From: Chitinophagales bacterium
GTDB lineage: Bacteria > Bacteroidota > Bacteroidia > Chitinophagales > Saprospiraceae
Assembly: GCA_017303475.1 (NCBI GenBank)
Contig: JAFLBO010000002.1
Location: 62,001 to 126,000 of the forward strand
Direction: 5' to 3'
Length of the DNA: 64,000 nt
Made by a program: the position numbers and the translations under genes
Shown: one piece after another, positions 32,985 through 41,301 of the stretch
Numbering within the stretch: the first letter of the stretch is position 1
How the letters are laid out: each line of letters opens with the position of its first letter
Notes under the pieces: generated by a model
Databases searched by the model: none
What the model was told of the DNA's origin: nothing
The model's input: the letters and a program-made list of their open reading frames with translations, nothing else

Positions 32985-34694
32985 CTATTGTCTGGTAGTA
33001 TCCCTGGCGGCTTTGCGCTGGATTTGGATAGACTCCAGTTTATGCAAGGTTTCCTTTTTCAGCGCCGGTTTTTTGCTCAAAATCTGCTCCAGCTTGTCGC
33101 GTTTGGTAGGCTCCGGGAATTTCTGGATAAATTGCTCCGACTGAATTTGGGTAGGATTTTCTTCCATCTTTTTCAAATAGGCCTCCTCCAGTCTGGGCTG
33201 CACTTTGCTGAATATTTCAGGGCTTGTACGGGCGGCTGTTTCAACCTCATCCAGTCGCTTAGTATCCGGGAAATCACGCAAATAGGCATCAATCTTCGAC
33301 TCTGTGGGCTGTTTACGTACCGAACTCACATAGGCTTCCTCCAAAGCATCCTGCAATTCGTTGCGTTTATCGGTGCGGCTTTCTGCGGCTGCTTTCAGCT
33401 CGCTGAGACGCTCTGATTCCGGGAAATTTGCTACGAATTGCCTAATTTTGGCCTGATCCGGATTTTCACGAATGTTTTCGATAGACCGGGTTTCAAGATT
33501 AGCTATTTTTCTGCTAACCTGAGTCCGATACACACCGCGGTCTTTAAACCGATCCTGGTAAGCGCGCAGATCGGCCAGATTTTCACTCCGTTCTGCCCGT
33601 AAATAATAGGCTTGTTCTGCAAAACTGCTTTGTGGGTGTTTTTCAATAAATGCAGTGTAAGCCTCAGGCGTATCCTGAATATAATGAGCATTCACCCAGG
33701 CGGGTATATCAGGCGCAATAGCCCAGGTGGCGGCAGGCACCAGCACCAAAAAGCCCAAAAACAAAGCCAAAGCACCTAAGCTTCGATTGCTGCCCCCTTT
33801 GGTTGCAACAGGAGCAGCCGGAGATGGCATTACTGCGGGAGCAGGAGCAGGGGGCGCTTCTTCCGGAATTGCCTGCGATTCAATGCTTTTGGCTCCTTCA
33901 GCCACAGCTCCCGGTCCATTAAAAGACCCGTTCAAACCAAAGGTTTGTCCGCTGGGTTTAAACCCTTCATTTATGGCTTCAGTCTGCTGTTGTTCCGAAA
34001 CTTCCGCCAGAATTGTCACATTTTCCATCAGGGTTACCTCTCTTGGGATGGGCTCCTGGAACCCCGGCACTACCTCCATGATCGATACTTTGACCAGTAG
34101 TTGATGTTCTCCTTCCCGTAGTGGCGTTACCTGAAAATTCCATTCGGTATATCCTGTTTCCCGAATTAGCTGGGTCCGGGCATTCAAGGCTGAAATCTGG
34201 AAAGCACCTCCTTCCGGATCCAGCAATTCAGCACTCATGACATCTGAAATCTCAACCCTGGATTTTACCTCAACATGCTCATCCAACAGGATATTATCCA
34301 ATATCACGTCTTCATCCACCGCCACACGAACTACACAGCGGGTGGGTTTTAAAATCTGCATAACGCCTGGAACCCTATACAATACGCTGCCTGTTTTAGC
34401 ACCAGAAGTTTTGTCTGCAGGAGCCGGGGGGGCAAAATCTTCCTCCCGCAAGCCTGCCAGCAGATCGAAACAATCGGCTGATACCTGATCTACCTTTCGC
34501 TGGTATTCCTCAAAAGAAATGGTATTCCTGAAGCGTTCTTTGTTGGCTGCGTTCAAACGGGCCACCAGAGCAGAAACAATCCGGTAGGTTTCGGAATTGT
34601 CCGGAAGTGCTGCCAGAAATGCCTGGAGCGCTTCGGGAAGTTTCCCTTCACGGATTTGAGCCTCCAGATTATGGCGGAATTCAGCGATTTGCAT
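32985..34694 (-). CDS. EAD11-like domain membrane protein with FPD/TPR-like repeats
   Basis: A 569-residue protein. Residues 1-85 resemble effector-associated domain 11 of bacterial conflict systems: IREGKLPEALQAFLAAL, IVSALVARLNAANKERF, TISFEEYQRKVDQ, FDLLAGL. Residues 105-240 form a beta-rich domain (YRVPGVMQILKPTRCVVRVA, LLREGEH-like strands). One transmembrane helix lies near residue 325 (SLGALALFLGFLVLVPAATW). The C-terminal 230 residues repeat a motif of form FPxSxRLxEV about every 45 residues (VANFPESERLSEL, LRDFPDTKRLDEV, IQKFPEPTKRDKL). EAD domains pair with matching EADs on effectors; no recognisable effector adjoins it. It starts 8 bases after the T9SS/PKD gene. Confidence 0.7.
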   Translation of the reverse strand: MQIAEFRHNLEAQIREGKLPEALQAFLAALPDNSETYRIVSALVARLNAANKERFRNTISFEEYQRKVDQVSADCFDLLAGLREEDFAPPAPADKTSGAKTGSVLYRVPGVMQILKPTRCVVRVAVDEDVILDNILLDEHVEVKSRVEISDVMSAELLDPEGGAFQISALNARTQLIRETGYTEWNFQVTPLREGEHQLLVKVSIMEVVPGFQEPIPREVTLMENVTILAEVSEQQQTEAINEGFKPSGQTFGLNGSFNGPGAVAEGAKSIESQAIPEEAPPAPAPAVMPSPAAPVATKGGSNRSLGALALFLGFLVLVPAATWAIAPDIPAWVNAHYIQDTPEAYTAFIEKHPQSSFAEQAYYLRAERSENLADLRAYQDRFKDRGVYRTQVSRKIANLETRSIENIRENPDQAKIRQFVANFPESERLSELKAAAESRTDKRNELQDALEEAYVSSVRKQPTESKIDAYLRDFPDTKRLDEVETAARTSPEIFSKVQPRLEEAYLKKMEENPTQIQSEQFIQKFPEPTKRDKLEQILSKKPALKKETLHKLESIQIQRKAARDTTRQ

Positions 34695-34702
34695 GATCGG
34701 GT

Positions 34703-36598
34703 TTATTGCTTGATGACCTGGAATGTTTTAAGGGCATTCCCGGATCGAAGGCTTAAAGTATAGATGCCTGAAGGCAAATCTGTCAAATCAGTATGGTAAA
34801 CCCCCGAAATCTGTTCCTGTAGAAGCACCTGCCCCATGGTGTTGCGCAGGCATATATCTGCCGGGCTGGATGCATCACAAGACGTGAGTACCGTTATCTT
34901 TCCGGTAGTTGGATTGGGAAAAACATTGGCTTTATCCAGCACTCCAGGTTCTTCAGCCGATGAAGACATAACGATAACCTGTTGTGTCAGGGTATCAGCG
35001 AAAGCCGGGCCGCAGCTGGTTTTGGCAATAAGGGTTACGTTGTACACCCCACCGGCAGCATAGGTATGCGTTGGATTGATAGACACACTGGCGCCGCCAT
35101 CGCCAAAATTCCATTGATATTGGGTAGCATCCGTGGATAGGTTGTTGAATTCTACGGTGAGGTTGCTGGCAGTAAAATCAAAAAAGGCGGCAGCTCTGTT
35201 CAAGGCAAATGTGTCTGAAATACCTGAACATCCTTTGGCATCCAACACCTGAATGGCATATAGCCCTGGTTTTGTAGGGAAATAAACGCCCTGATTGGCC
35301 CCTTGAATAGGTTGGCCTTCGTAATACCATTGAAATGCCACTGCTGTAACATTCAAGGTAGCCGCGAGCGCACAGTTTTGGTAAACAATACCTACATCCA
35401 CTCCCGGAGTGGCTATGATAATATCAGATTGGCTAAAATCTACCTGATTATCCGGTATTGATCCCATGTAGGCAAATCGTCCTGGATCCAGCTCCAGTAC
35501 CTCGCGCAGTGCCACCGGGTTAGTGGGATCCACAGATGCAGCGGCAACAAAGATGGTATTGGCAAATTCATAAGCCTGTGCAAATGCCAGGGTTGGCAAT
35601 CCCGGAAGAAGTTCAGCGCCTTGTCCAACTACAGTGAACAAGCCCGGATTATCCTGATGTGAAAGAATGGAAAAATACTGCTGATTCCCAGGAGCTGAAG
35701 CAAAGGCTGTATCGAGCAGAGCTCCATCGGGACTAACCAGGGCAAAAAAGCCATCCTGCGCGCGTTGCGCGTCGCCGCCAAACAAGGTGCCAGCCAGCAT
35801 GAAATTGCCGGAAGCATTACTCTGTTGCACCCCTGCAATGGTGGCCACACCATTGTTGGAGTCCAACTCCTGAGGGATTTCTACCTGCCATTGTTTTGCG
35901 CCAGATTCGTCAACTTTTATTAACCACAATACATTGTCGGCTTTTTCATTTGGATCAAAAGGGTTGCCGAAAATACTGTGTCCGGACAAAACAAACTGAC
36001 CATCAGAGGCTTTAATGATCCGGCCTGTCACATCCAGCCCAATATTAAAAATGGCTGGAGCAGCCATCGGTTGAAGCGTGTTGGCGTCTACTTTTTGTAC
36101 AAAAATATCTGTAATATCAAGGCCTGGCACTTCTACTTCGCCCAAAACCATCAGTGCGCCCGAGTTACTCAATACCAGGGAACGACTTTGAGCCGCCTTG
36201 TTTTGGATAAGGAAATGCCCGGAAGAAATTTCCGTTAAACCCGGGGTTGCCTTAAGCAAAAACACACGGTTCAGGGTATCCGTTGCAGTAGCTATAATGG
36301 CCCTGCCGGCTGCTACAAGATTACCGTCTGGTAGTTCAATCACATCAAAAAACTCTGCATTGCCGGGTGAAACCTGCTTTTCCAGGGTGGTCAGCAAATT
36401 ACCCAGACAGTCTGTTTTATGCATAACAGCACTGTTGCCTATCAAACCTACCGTAACATAAGAGCCATCAGAAAGGGCAATCATGCGGTTACCCTGGTTA
36501 TCGAGCACCGGCGTGCCGATTTGAACAAAACCCTGAGCGGATGATGAATACTGGAATAAAAAAGAAAGGAGCAGTAGAAGGTAATTGTTGCGTTTCAT
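34703..36598 (-). CDS. Secreted protein with PKD and T9SS sorting domains
   Basis: A 631-residue exported protein (MKRNNYLLLLLSFLFQYSSSA signal). The first 400 residues contain repeated short beta motifs (LSDGSYVTVG, ELPDGNLVAAG, ASDGQFVLSG) like a beta-propeller of 'delta-60' type. An Ig-like segment (FQWYYEGQPIQGANQG) and a PKD domain (YQWNFGDGGASVSINPTHTY) follow. The C-terminus is a T9SS type A sorting domain (VFPNPTTGKITVL, LPSGIYTLSLRSG). It is probably surface-anchored or released. It is followed after 8 bases by the EAD11-like gene. Confidence 0.87.
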   Translation of the reverse strand: MKRNNYLLLLLSFLFQYSSSAQGFVQIGTPVLDNQGNRMIALSDGSYVTVGLIGNSAVMHKTDCLGNLLTTLEKQVSPGNAEFFDVIELPDGNLVAAGRAIIATATDTLNRVFLLKATPGLTEISSGHFLIQNKAAQSRSLVLSNSGALMVLGEVEVPGLDITDIFVQKVDANTLQPMAAPAIFNIGLDVTGRIIKASDGQFVLSGHSIFGNPFDPNEKADNVLWLIKVDESGAKQWQVEIPQELDSNNGVATIAGVQQSNASGNFMLAGTLFGGDAQRAQDGFFALVSPDGALLDTAFASAPGNQQYFSILSHQDNPGLFTVVGQGAELLPGLPTLAFAQAYEFANTIFVAAASVDPTNPVALREVLELDPGRFAYMGSIPDNQVDFSQSDIIIATPGVDVGIVYQNCALAATLNVTAVAFQWYYEGQPIQGANQGVYFPTKPGLYAIQVLDAKGCSGISDTFALNRAAAFFDFTASNLTVEFNNLSTDATQYQWNFGDGGASVSINPTHTYAAGGVYNVTLIAKTSCGPAFADTLTQQVIVMSSSAEEPGVLDKANVFPNPTTGKITVLTSCDASSPADICLRNTMGQVLLQEQISGVYHTDLTDLPSGIYTLSLRSGNALKTFQVIKQ

Positions 36599-36677
36599 GT
36601 TCGATAAGCTGATTTGGACAACACCCGAAAGCCGGGCATTTGTACAGAAGTCGATCCAGATACCAATTTGTTACCGC

Positions 36678-38333
36678 TTACAAACCTTTACGCAACCTGG
36701 CTACCGGAATATTAAGTTGCTCACGATATTTGGCAACGGTTCGACGGGCAATATTGTATCCTTTTTTAAGGAGAATGGACTTGAGTTTTTCATCAGAAAG
36801 CGGTCTGCGCTTGTGCTCCTCCCCAATTACCTCGGCCAGAATTTTCTTAACCTCCAGGGTCGACACCTCTTCACCATCCTGTGTGCTCAAACTTTCGGAG
36901 AAAAACTCCTTGAGGCGTTTGGTGCCAAACTCCGTTTGCACATATTTAGAGTTGGCTACCCGACTCACGGTTGAGATATCCAGCAGGGTAACATCGGCGA
37001 TATCCTTCAGGATCATGGGTTTGATCTTCTTCTGATCGCCTGTGAGGAAATATTCTTCCTGATGCTTGAGGATAGCGCCCATGGTGAGCATCATGGTTTG
37101 CTGGCGCTGCTTGATGGCATCAATAAACCACTTAGCAGAATCAATTTTCTGCTTGATGAATAATACCGCTTCCTTTTCTTTCTTATTGGCTCTTTTGCCA
37201 TTCCGGCCTTCATGAAAAGCCTTTAGCATATCCCGATATTGATCATTTATGCGCAAATCAGGTGCATTTCGGGCATTCAGGGTTAGTTCCAGTTCGCCGT
37301 CTCTGTTTTGAACAATAAAATCAGGCACCACATAATTCAGGGCACGATCACTTTTGCTGGCAAAACCGCTTGCCGGCTTTGGGTTGAGTTTCAGAATTTC
37401 ATTAATAGCATCCCGCAGATCTTCTTCATCTATACCTAACTGGCGACAAAGTTTGGGATAGTGCTTTTTGGTAAACTCGTCAAAATACTGGTCAATAATT
37501 CGGAGAGCGATTTGCACCACTGTTTTTTCCTGCAGGGAGAGGGAGTCATCATCCTGCCTCAGACGGTGCTGTAGCTGCAACAGCAAACACTCTCTCAAAT
37601 CGCGAGCACCCACACCTGGCGGATCGAAGCGCTGGATTCTTTGCAGGATTTGGCGAATTTCTTTCTCGTGGGTACTGATATTCTGGCTGAACAACAGATC
37701 ATCTACCATAGCCGACGGCTCCCTGCGCAGGTAGCCGTCATCATCTATTGATCCGATGATTTGCAGAGCAATGGCCTGCTCGCGTTCGTCTTCCAGTTTG
37801 AGCAGGCCAAGTTGTTGTTCCAGGTACTCGTGGAAGGTGTTTTCAAACGCCAGAGGAGCTTGTTTATCGTCCTGATCATCCCCTCGTCCCTCTTCGCGGG
37901 TTTTGTAAGTGGATGGGTCGTCTTCAATAAAATCAATCAGGTAGTCATCCAGATCCGGGCCGTCGTCTTCGCGCAAACTGACACTTTCTTCTTCATCGGC
38001 ATATTCATCGGCCGCATCCCGGTCAATGTCTTCCATAATTTCACCACCATCGCTGCCGCCATCGTCGTCAGTTTGGCCGCTTTCTGCTTTTTGTTCCCGC
38101 TCGTAGTAACTCAGGTCCGCATCAGACAGGTCCATATCGCTCAGTCCTTCGCTGAGATCAGCCGTTTCGTCGCCTTCTTCAAGGGCAGGATTAGCTTCCA
38201 GTTCTTCCTGAATTCGTTGTTCCAGAGTAGCCGTGGGGATTTGCAGCAGTTTCATGAGTTGAATCTGCTGCGGGGAGAGTTTTTGTTGAAGTTTCTGCGA
38301 AAGCGATTGCTTCGGGCCGAAAGAAGATGCCAT
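36678..38333 (-). CDS. rpoN: RNA polymerase sigma-54 factor
   Basis: A 551-residue sigma factor from ATG 38333 (MASSFGPKQSLSQKLQQKLS); a longer frame from 38396 lacks family support. Region I is Gln/Leu-rich (LSPQQIQLMKLLQIP, EELEANPALEEG). Region II is acidic (DDGGSDGGEIMEDIDRD). The core-binding domain, a helix-turn-helix region (DIADVTLLDISTVSRVANSK) and the RpoN box ARRTVAKYRE complete it. It recognises -24/-12 promoters and needs AAA+ activators, none of which are in the window. Confidence 0.95.
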   Translation of the reverse strand: MASSFGPKQSLSQKLQQKLSPQQIQLMKLLQIPTATLEQRIQEELEANPALEEGDETADLSEGLSDMDLSDADLSYYEREQKAESGQTDDDGGSDGGEIMEDIDRDAADEYADEEESVSLREDDGPDLDDYLIDFIEDDPSTYKTREEGRGDDQDDKQAPLAFENTFHEYLEQQLGLLKLEDEREQAIALQIIGSIDDDGYLRREPSAMVDDLLFSQNISTHEKEIRQILQRIQRFDPPGVGARDLRECLLLQLQHRLRQDDDSLSLQEKTVVQIALRIIDQYFDEFTKKHYPKLCRQLGIDEEDLRDAINEILKLNPKPASGFASKSDRALNYVVPDFIVQNRDGELELTLNARNAPDLRINDQYRDMLKAFHEGRNGKRANKKEKEAVLFIKQKIDSAKWFIDAIKQRQQTMMLTMGAILKHQEEYFLTGDQKKIKPMILKDIADVTLLDISTVSRVANSKYVQTEFGTKRLKEFFSESLSTQDGEEVSTLEVKKILAEVIGEEHKRRPLSDEKLKSILLKKGYNIARRTVAKYREQLNIPVARLRKGL

Positions 38334-38610
38334 GGAAAGGGTTGGGATGTTTTCGATTAGTTGTCTTGGGGCTCTCCACAACACCGGGTTGTGCAAACGG
38401 CCTTCACAAAAAAAAGGCCAAATTTGCGCAAGGTGCGGGTAGCGCGGTCAGACATCGGTTGATTCAATAAAAAAGTTGATTATAAAACTCAAAAAATCAA
38501 TGCTTTATGCAGATTAGAAACACTTGTCTAATACAAAAATAAAGCAAAAATTATTGGCAAGGATACGGCAATTCCCGGATTTTCAAAAGCAGTTTAACAT
38601 TCTTTCCTTG
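38334..38610. other. Upstream region of rpoN
   Basis: A 277-base A+T-rich spacer. On the minus strand TATTTTTG (38541-38534) fits a -7 box, although the nearest TTG is 16 bases away, shorter than usual. No gene or repeat is seen. Confidence 0.35.
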
Positions 38611-39126
38611 TTAAAAAAGTGCGCCCTGTTCTGCATACTTAACCGGGTTTTCGTGTCTGAGTAACATCATTTTGGTATCCAGCCCGTAGAAATACCCTCT
38701 AAGCTCGCCTGCTTTCCCAATTACCCTATGGCAAGGCACTATGATGGCAATGGGATTGCTTCGATTGGCCATACCCACAGCTCGTACGGCGGCCGGGTTG
38801 CCTATCTGTTCAGCAATGGCGGAATAAGAAGTGGTTTTGCCGTAAGGTATTTTTAGTAATGCCGCCCAAACCTGTCGGTGAAACTCCGGCGCACCGCCCC
38901 AATCCAACTTAACATCAAAAACCTCCCTCACCCCGGCAAAATACTCAGCCAGCTGCCGGGCACATTCCGCCACAGGATGGTGTTCCAGCATAGTAGCCTG
39001 CTCCTGAACGCCCGGCTCCAGCGCTTCCGACTGGTTTTGACACAGTTTCAGCGACTGAATTCCCAATTCGCTGCCGATGATTTCCATCCGGCCAATGGGA
39101 GTAGGAATGATGTATTGTATCAGCAT
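38611..39126 (-). CDS. ogt: Methylated-DNA-protein cysteine methyltransferase
   Basis: Removes alkyl groups from O6-alkylguanine by irreversible transfer to its own cysteine. The 171-residue protein starts at ATG 39126 (MLIQYIIPTPIGRMEIIG). The active site is IIVPCHRVIG, preceded by the helix-turn-helix region KTTSYSAIAEQIGNPAAVRAVGMA. GGTGGAC tandem words and a G-rich run separate it from the upstream DUF3298 gene by 52 bases. A longer frame into those repeats is not credible. Confidence 0.93.
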   Translation of the reverse strand: MLIQYIIPTPIGRMEIIGSELGIQSLKLCQNQSEALEPGVQEQATMLEHHPVAECARQLAEYFAGVREVFDVKLDWGGAPEFHRQVWAALLKIPYGKTTSYSAIAEQIGNPAAVRAVGMANRSNPIAIIVPCHRVIGKAGELRGYFYGLDTKMMLLRHENPVKYAEQGALF

Positions 39127-39130
39127 AGAC

Positions 39131-39163
39131 GGTGGACGGTGGACGGTGGACGGCAGACGGGGG
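39131..39163. repeat. GGTGGAC tandem words and G-run before ogt
   Basis: Three 7-base GGTGGAC units (39131-39151) are followed by CGGCAGACGG and a run of eight or more G. They lie 5-40 bases upstream of the ogt start on the minus strand, so copy number could alter its leader. Confidence 0.7.
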
Positions 39164-39178
39164 GGGCAGGGGGACCGG

Positions 39179-39976
39179 TTACAACCATTTTTGTTTATCG
39201 GCCAGGGCGCCAAGTTGTTCCCAGGTAAGCAATACGGCGCTGGCGCCTACAGCATATGGCGCAATCTCATATGCATTGTAAAAAAACACCACCCCGTTGG
39301 AAACCACAGCTATCTGAGCGGGTAGCGGAATTTGGGTGATTTCCGGATATACAACATCCGTGAGTGGGTCTGTTTCTTTTAAACCTTTTGAGACCTTATA
39401 TGCCTTCTCCAAAATGGGCTTTACTGCCGTAGTATCCGAAATCAAATCTGTGATTTCCAATGGCTTGGCAGATTTTGAAAGGTCGTAGGAAACCAGCATG
39501 GTAAATGGATTTCCATGTGCGCCACCCGTGTAGGAATAGCCATCCATTTGGACTGTGGCTACTTTTTGGTTTAGAAACGGAATGGTATCCTGAATCTGCG
39601 TAGTGTATTCAAGCGCCATTTCCGGACGTTCTTTTATATCTGCCTGAAATAAATCGAAGAATTGTTTGCTCGCCGAATCGAGTGCCACGGCAAAAGGTAA
39701 TTGTCCGTTTCCACCCACAGCACTGATAACGAACTCCTGAAGCGACTGATTCAACGCTTTAGTCAAGGCAGTATCGCCGCTGGAAAAAATAGGATAAGAA
39801 ACCTTGAATGTGGCACAACTCGCTTTCGCTTCATCTACACAGCTTGTTTTGGTGTATAAGCTGCTTTCTACTTTAAGGGAAGACTTCTGTTCAGGAGCTT
39901 GTTGTTTGGTGCCACAGGCAAAAAACATCCACAATCCGCAGCACAACAGCGCTGAACATGATAACATTTTTCTCAT
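39179..39976 (-). CDS. DUF3298/DUF4163-type lipoprotein
   Basis: A 265-residue lipoprotein; the signal sequence MRKMLSCSALLCCGLWMFFACG ends in a cysteine lipobox. The mature part resembles the RsiV/PdaC-type DUF4163-DUF3298 pair: ATFKVSYPIFSSGDTALTKALN (first domain), ATVQMDGYSYTGGAHGNPFTM and FFYNAYEIAPYAVGASAVLL (second domain). In other bacteria these domains bind lysozyme or sit next to peptidoglycan deacetylases. The role here is unknown. The ogt gene follows. Confidence 0.82.
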   Translation of the reverse strand: MRKMLSCSALLCCGLWMFFACGTKQQAPEQKSSLKVESSLYTKTSCVDEAKASCATFKVSYPIFSSGDTALTKALNQSLQEFVISAVGGNGQLPFAVALDSASKQFFDLFQADIKERPEMALEYTTQIQDTIPFLNQKVATVQMDGYSYTGGAHGNPFTMLVSYDLSKSAKPLEITDLISDTTAVKPILEKAYKVSKGLKETDPLTDVVYPEITQIPLPAQIAVVSNGVVFFYNAYEIAPYAVGASAVLLTWEQLGALADKQKWL

Positions 39977-40008
39977 GATTGGTCAGAAAATTTTTGGGCC
40001 AAGATAAG

Positions 40009-40045
40009 GCAAGCCCCTGTTTTAGCGTCTAAAACAGGGGCTTGC
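40009..40045 (-). terminator. Perfect 17-bp hairpin after the outer-membrane barrel gene
   Basis: GCAAGCCCCTGTTTTAG (40009-40025) pairs perfectly with 40029-40045 around a 3-base loop. It lies 29 bases past the stop of the minus-strand gene at 40074. No U-run follows, so it may act as a 3' stabiliser or part of a bidirectional stop. Confidence 0.7.
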
Positions 40046-40073
40046 GAGCAAAAAAATATCCTGATATGATGGA

Positions 40074-40709
40074 CTAAAATAGGTAAATACTCTGAAAGTA
40101 CAGGCAGTGTTGATTCCAGCTTTTGCCCCCTTGAGGCGCCTTGCGGGAGTCATACAACAATACCAGGGAGCGGTTCCAGCGAACGGTGAAACCCAAATGA
40201 CGGTTTGCCCAGAAATTTGCCCCCAAAACAATACTTAAATCGTTTTTGGTGAGATAATCCGGCGCCACATTGTTGAGCCAGTTAAAATCGTCGTCCACCT
40301 TGGAATTGATCAGGCGGGCATAAGACAAGCCCGCGTTGAATGAAACCCGGTAATAATTGTATTTTTCTTCATCATACTCCACCAGCCAGTCTTTAAAATG
40401 CCATTGCACTGGCACCTCCACGTAGTTAAGGGTAAGAGCAAATGGATTGGGATCGAAATCATTGGGAATCAGTTCATTCTGACAACCTCGTTGGGAAAAC
40501 AGTATTTCCATACTAGCCTCCGTCCGACCTTTCAGACGGGAAATAACCCTTAAACCACCCTGAAATCCGAGTTTGTTGTAACCAGCCGACAAATCGCCAT
40601 CAATCTGCGAAGCCGTAAGCCCCAGTACGGCACCTGCTTTAAAACGGGGCTGAGCTGCCGCCAAAACAGGCAATGAAAGCACAAGTGCGAACAAAAGAAT
40701 TTTCTTCAT
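40074..40709 (-). CDS. Outer-membrane beta-barrel protein
   Basis: A 211-residue protein from ATG 40709 (MKKILLFALVLSLPVLAAA signal). The mature part is rich in alternating strands (FKAGAVLGLTASQIDGD, LGFQGGLRVISRL, YVEVPVQWHF, VSFNAGLSYARLI, LGFTVRWNRSLVLLY) and ends QSIYLF with a terminal aromatic, as expected of a PorT-like or general 8-strand porin-family barrel. I see no specific T9SS PorT feature. The longer frame from 40793 lacks a signal peptide. Confidence 0.8.
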   Translation of the reverse strand: MKKILLFALVLSLPVLAAAQPRFKAGAVLGLTASQIDGDLSAGYNKLGFQGGLRVISRLKGRTEASMEILFSQRGCQNELIPNDFDPNPFALTLNYVEVPVQWHFKDWLVEYDEEKYNYYRVSFNAGLSYARLINSKVDDDFNWLNNVAPDYLTKNDLSIVLGANFWANRHLGFTVRWNRSLVLLYDSRKAPQGGKSWNQHCLYFQSIYLF

Positions 40710-40818
40710 AGGATAAAGTTTGTGTTTATGATTGTTTGCAAAATACCAATGTTCACCTCCATTCCTCAAACTACTGCTATTTTTGCGGCACAAATTTGGT
40801 GCTTAAACCCGAAACGAT

Positions 40819-41091
40819 ATGCGCTACACGCAAACTACGCTGAAAAAACTTGAAGACATCTTCGACGAACTGGATTACACGGTTCGTTATGAAAAAGGCA
40901 GTTTCCAAAGTGGGTATTGCATCGTGGAAAGTCGCCGCGTAGCGGTGGTCAATAAATTCTTCGATACCGAGGCGCGGATCAATACTTTGCTGGACATCAT
41001 TACCAGGATAGAATTTGACCCATCTTCGTTGTCTGATGCCTCCAGAGAGCAGCTGGAAAAGTGGAAAAAAGCTACAAATGACACGGAATAA
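40819..41091 (+). CDS. Small conserved protein of unknown function
   Basis: A 90-residue soluble protein starting at ATG 40819 (MRYTQTTLKKLEDIFDELDY). Two helical stretches flank a strand pair with GYCIVESRRVAVVNKFFDT. It looks like a compact conserved Bacteroidota protein; I know no function. A TATTTTTG -7 box at 40778-40785 sits 33 bases upstream, though no TTG lies at the usual spacing. A hairpin terminator follows at 41241-41270. Confidence 0.7.
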   Translation: MRYTQTTLKKLEDIFDELDYTVRYEKGSFQSGYCIVESRRVAVVNKFFDTEARINTLLDIITRIEFDPSSLSDASREQLEKWKKATNDTE

Positions 41092-41240
41092 TGGCCCATC
41101 TTGATTTAAAGACCAGGATTTGGCGCTAAAAGTTGGGTTCAGAATGAGGTTTCTTCGATTTTGCGATTAGTGTTTGTTCGGGATTTGGATTTACCCCTGT
41201 AGGAATCTCACATCTATTTGCTCCCTGCCTAAAATAAAAC

Positions 41241-41270
41241 GAGCCACCCCCAAGTCATTGGGGATGGCTC
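41241..41270. terminator. Bidirectional terminator
   Basis: GAGCCACCCC (41241-41250) pairs with GGGGATGGCTC (41260-41270) with one bulge. The plus strand continues ATGTTTTT and the minus strand GTTTTATTTT, so it can serve the 90-residue gene and the giant minus-strand gene at 41302. Confidence 0.75.
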
Positions 41271-41301
41271 ATGTTTTTCAACAAGGATATTTTCCTTTCT
41301 C

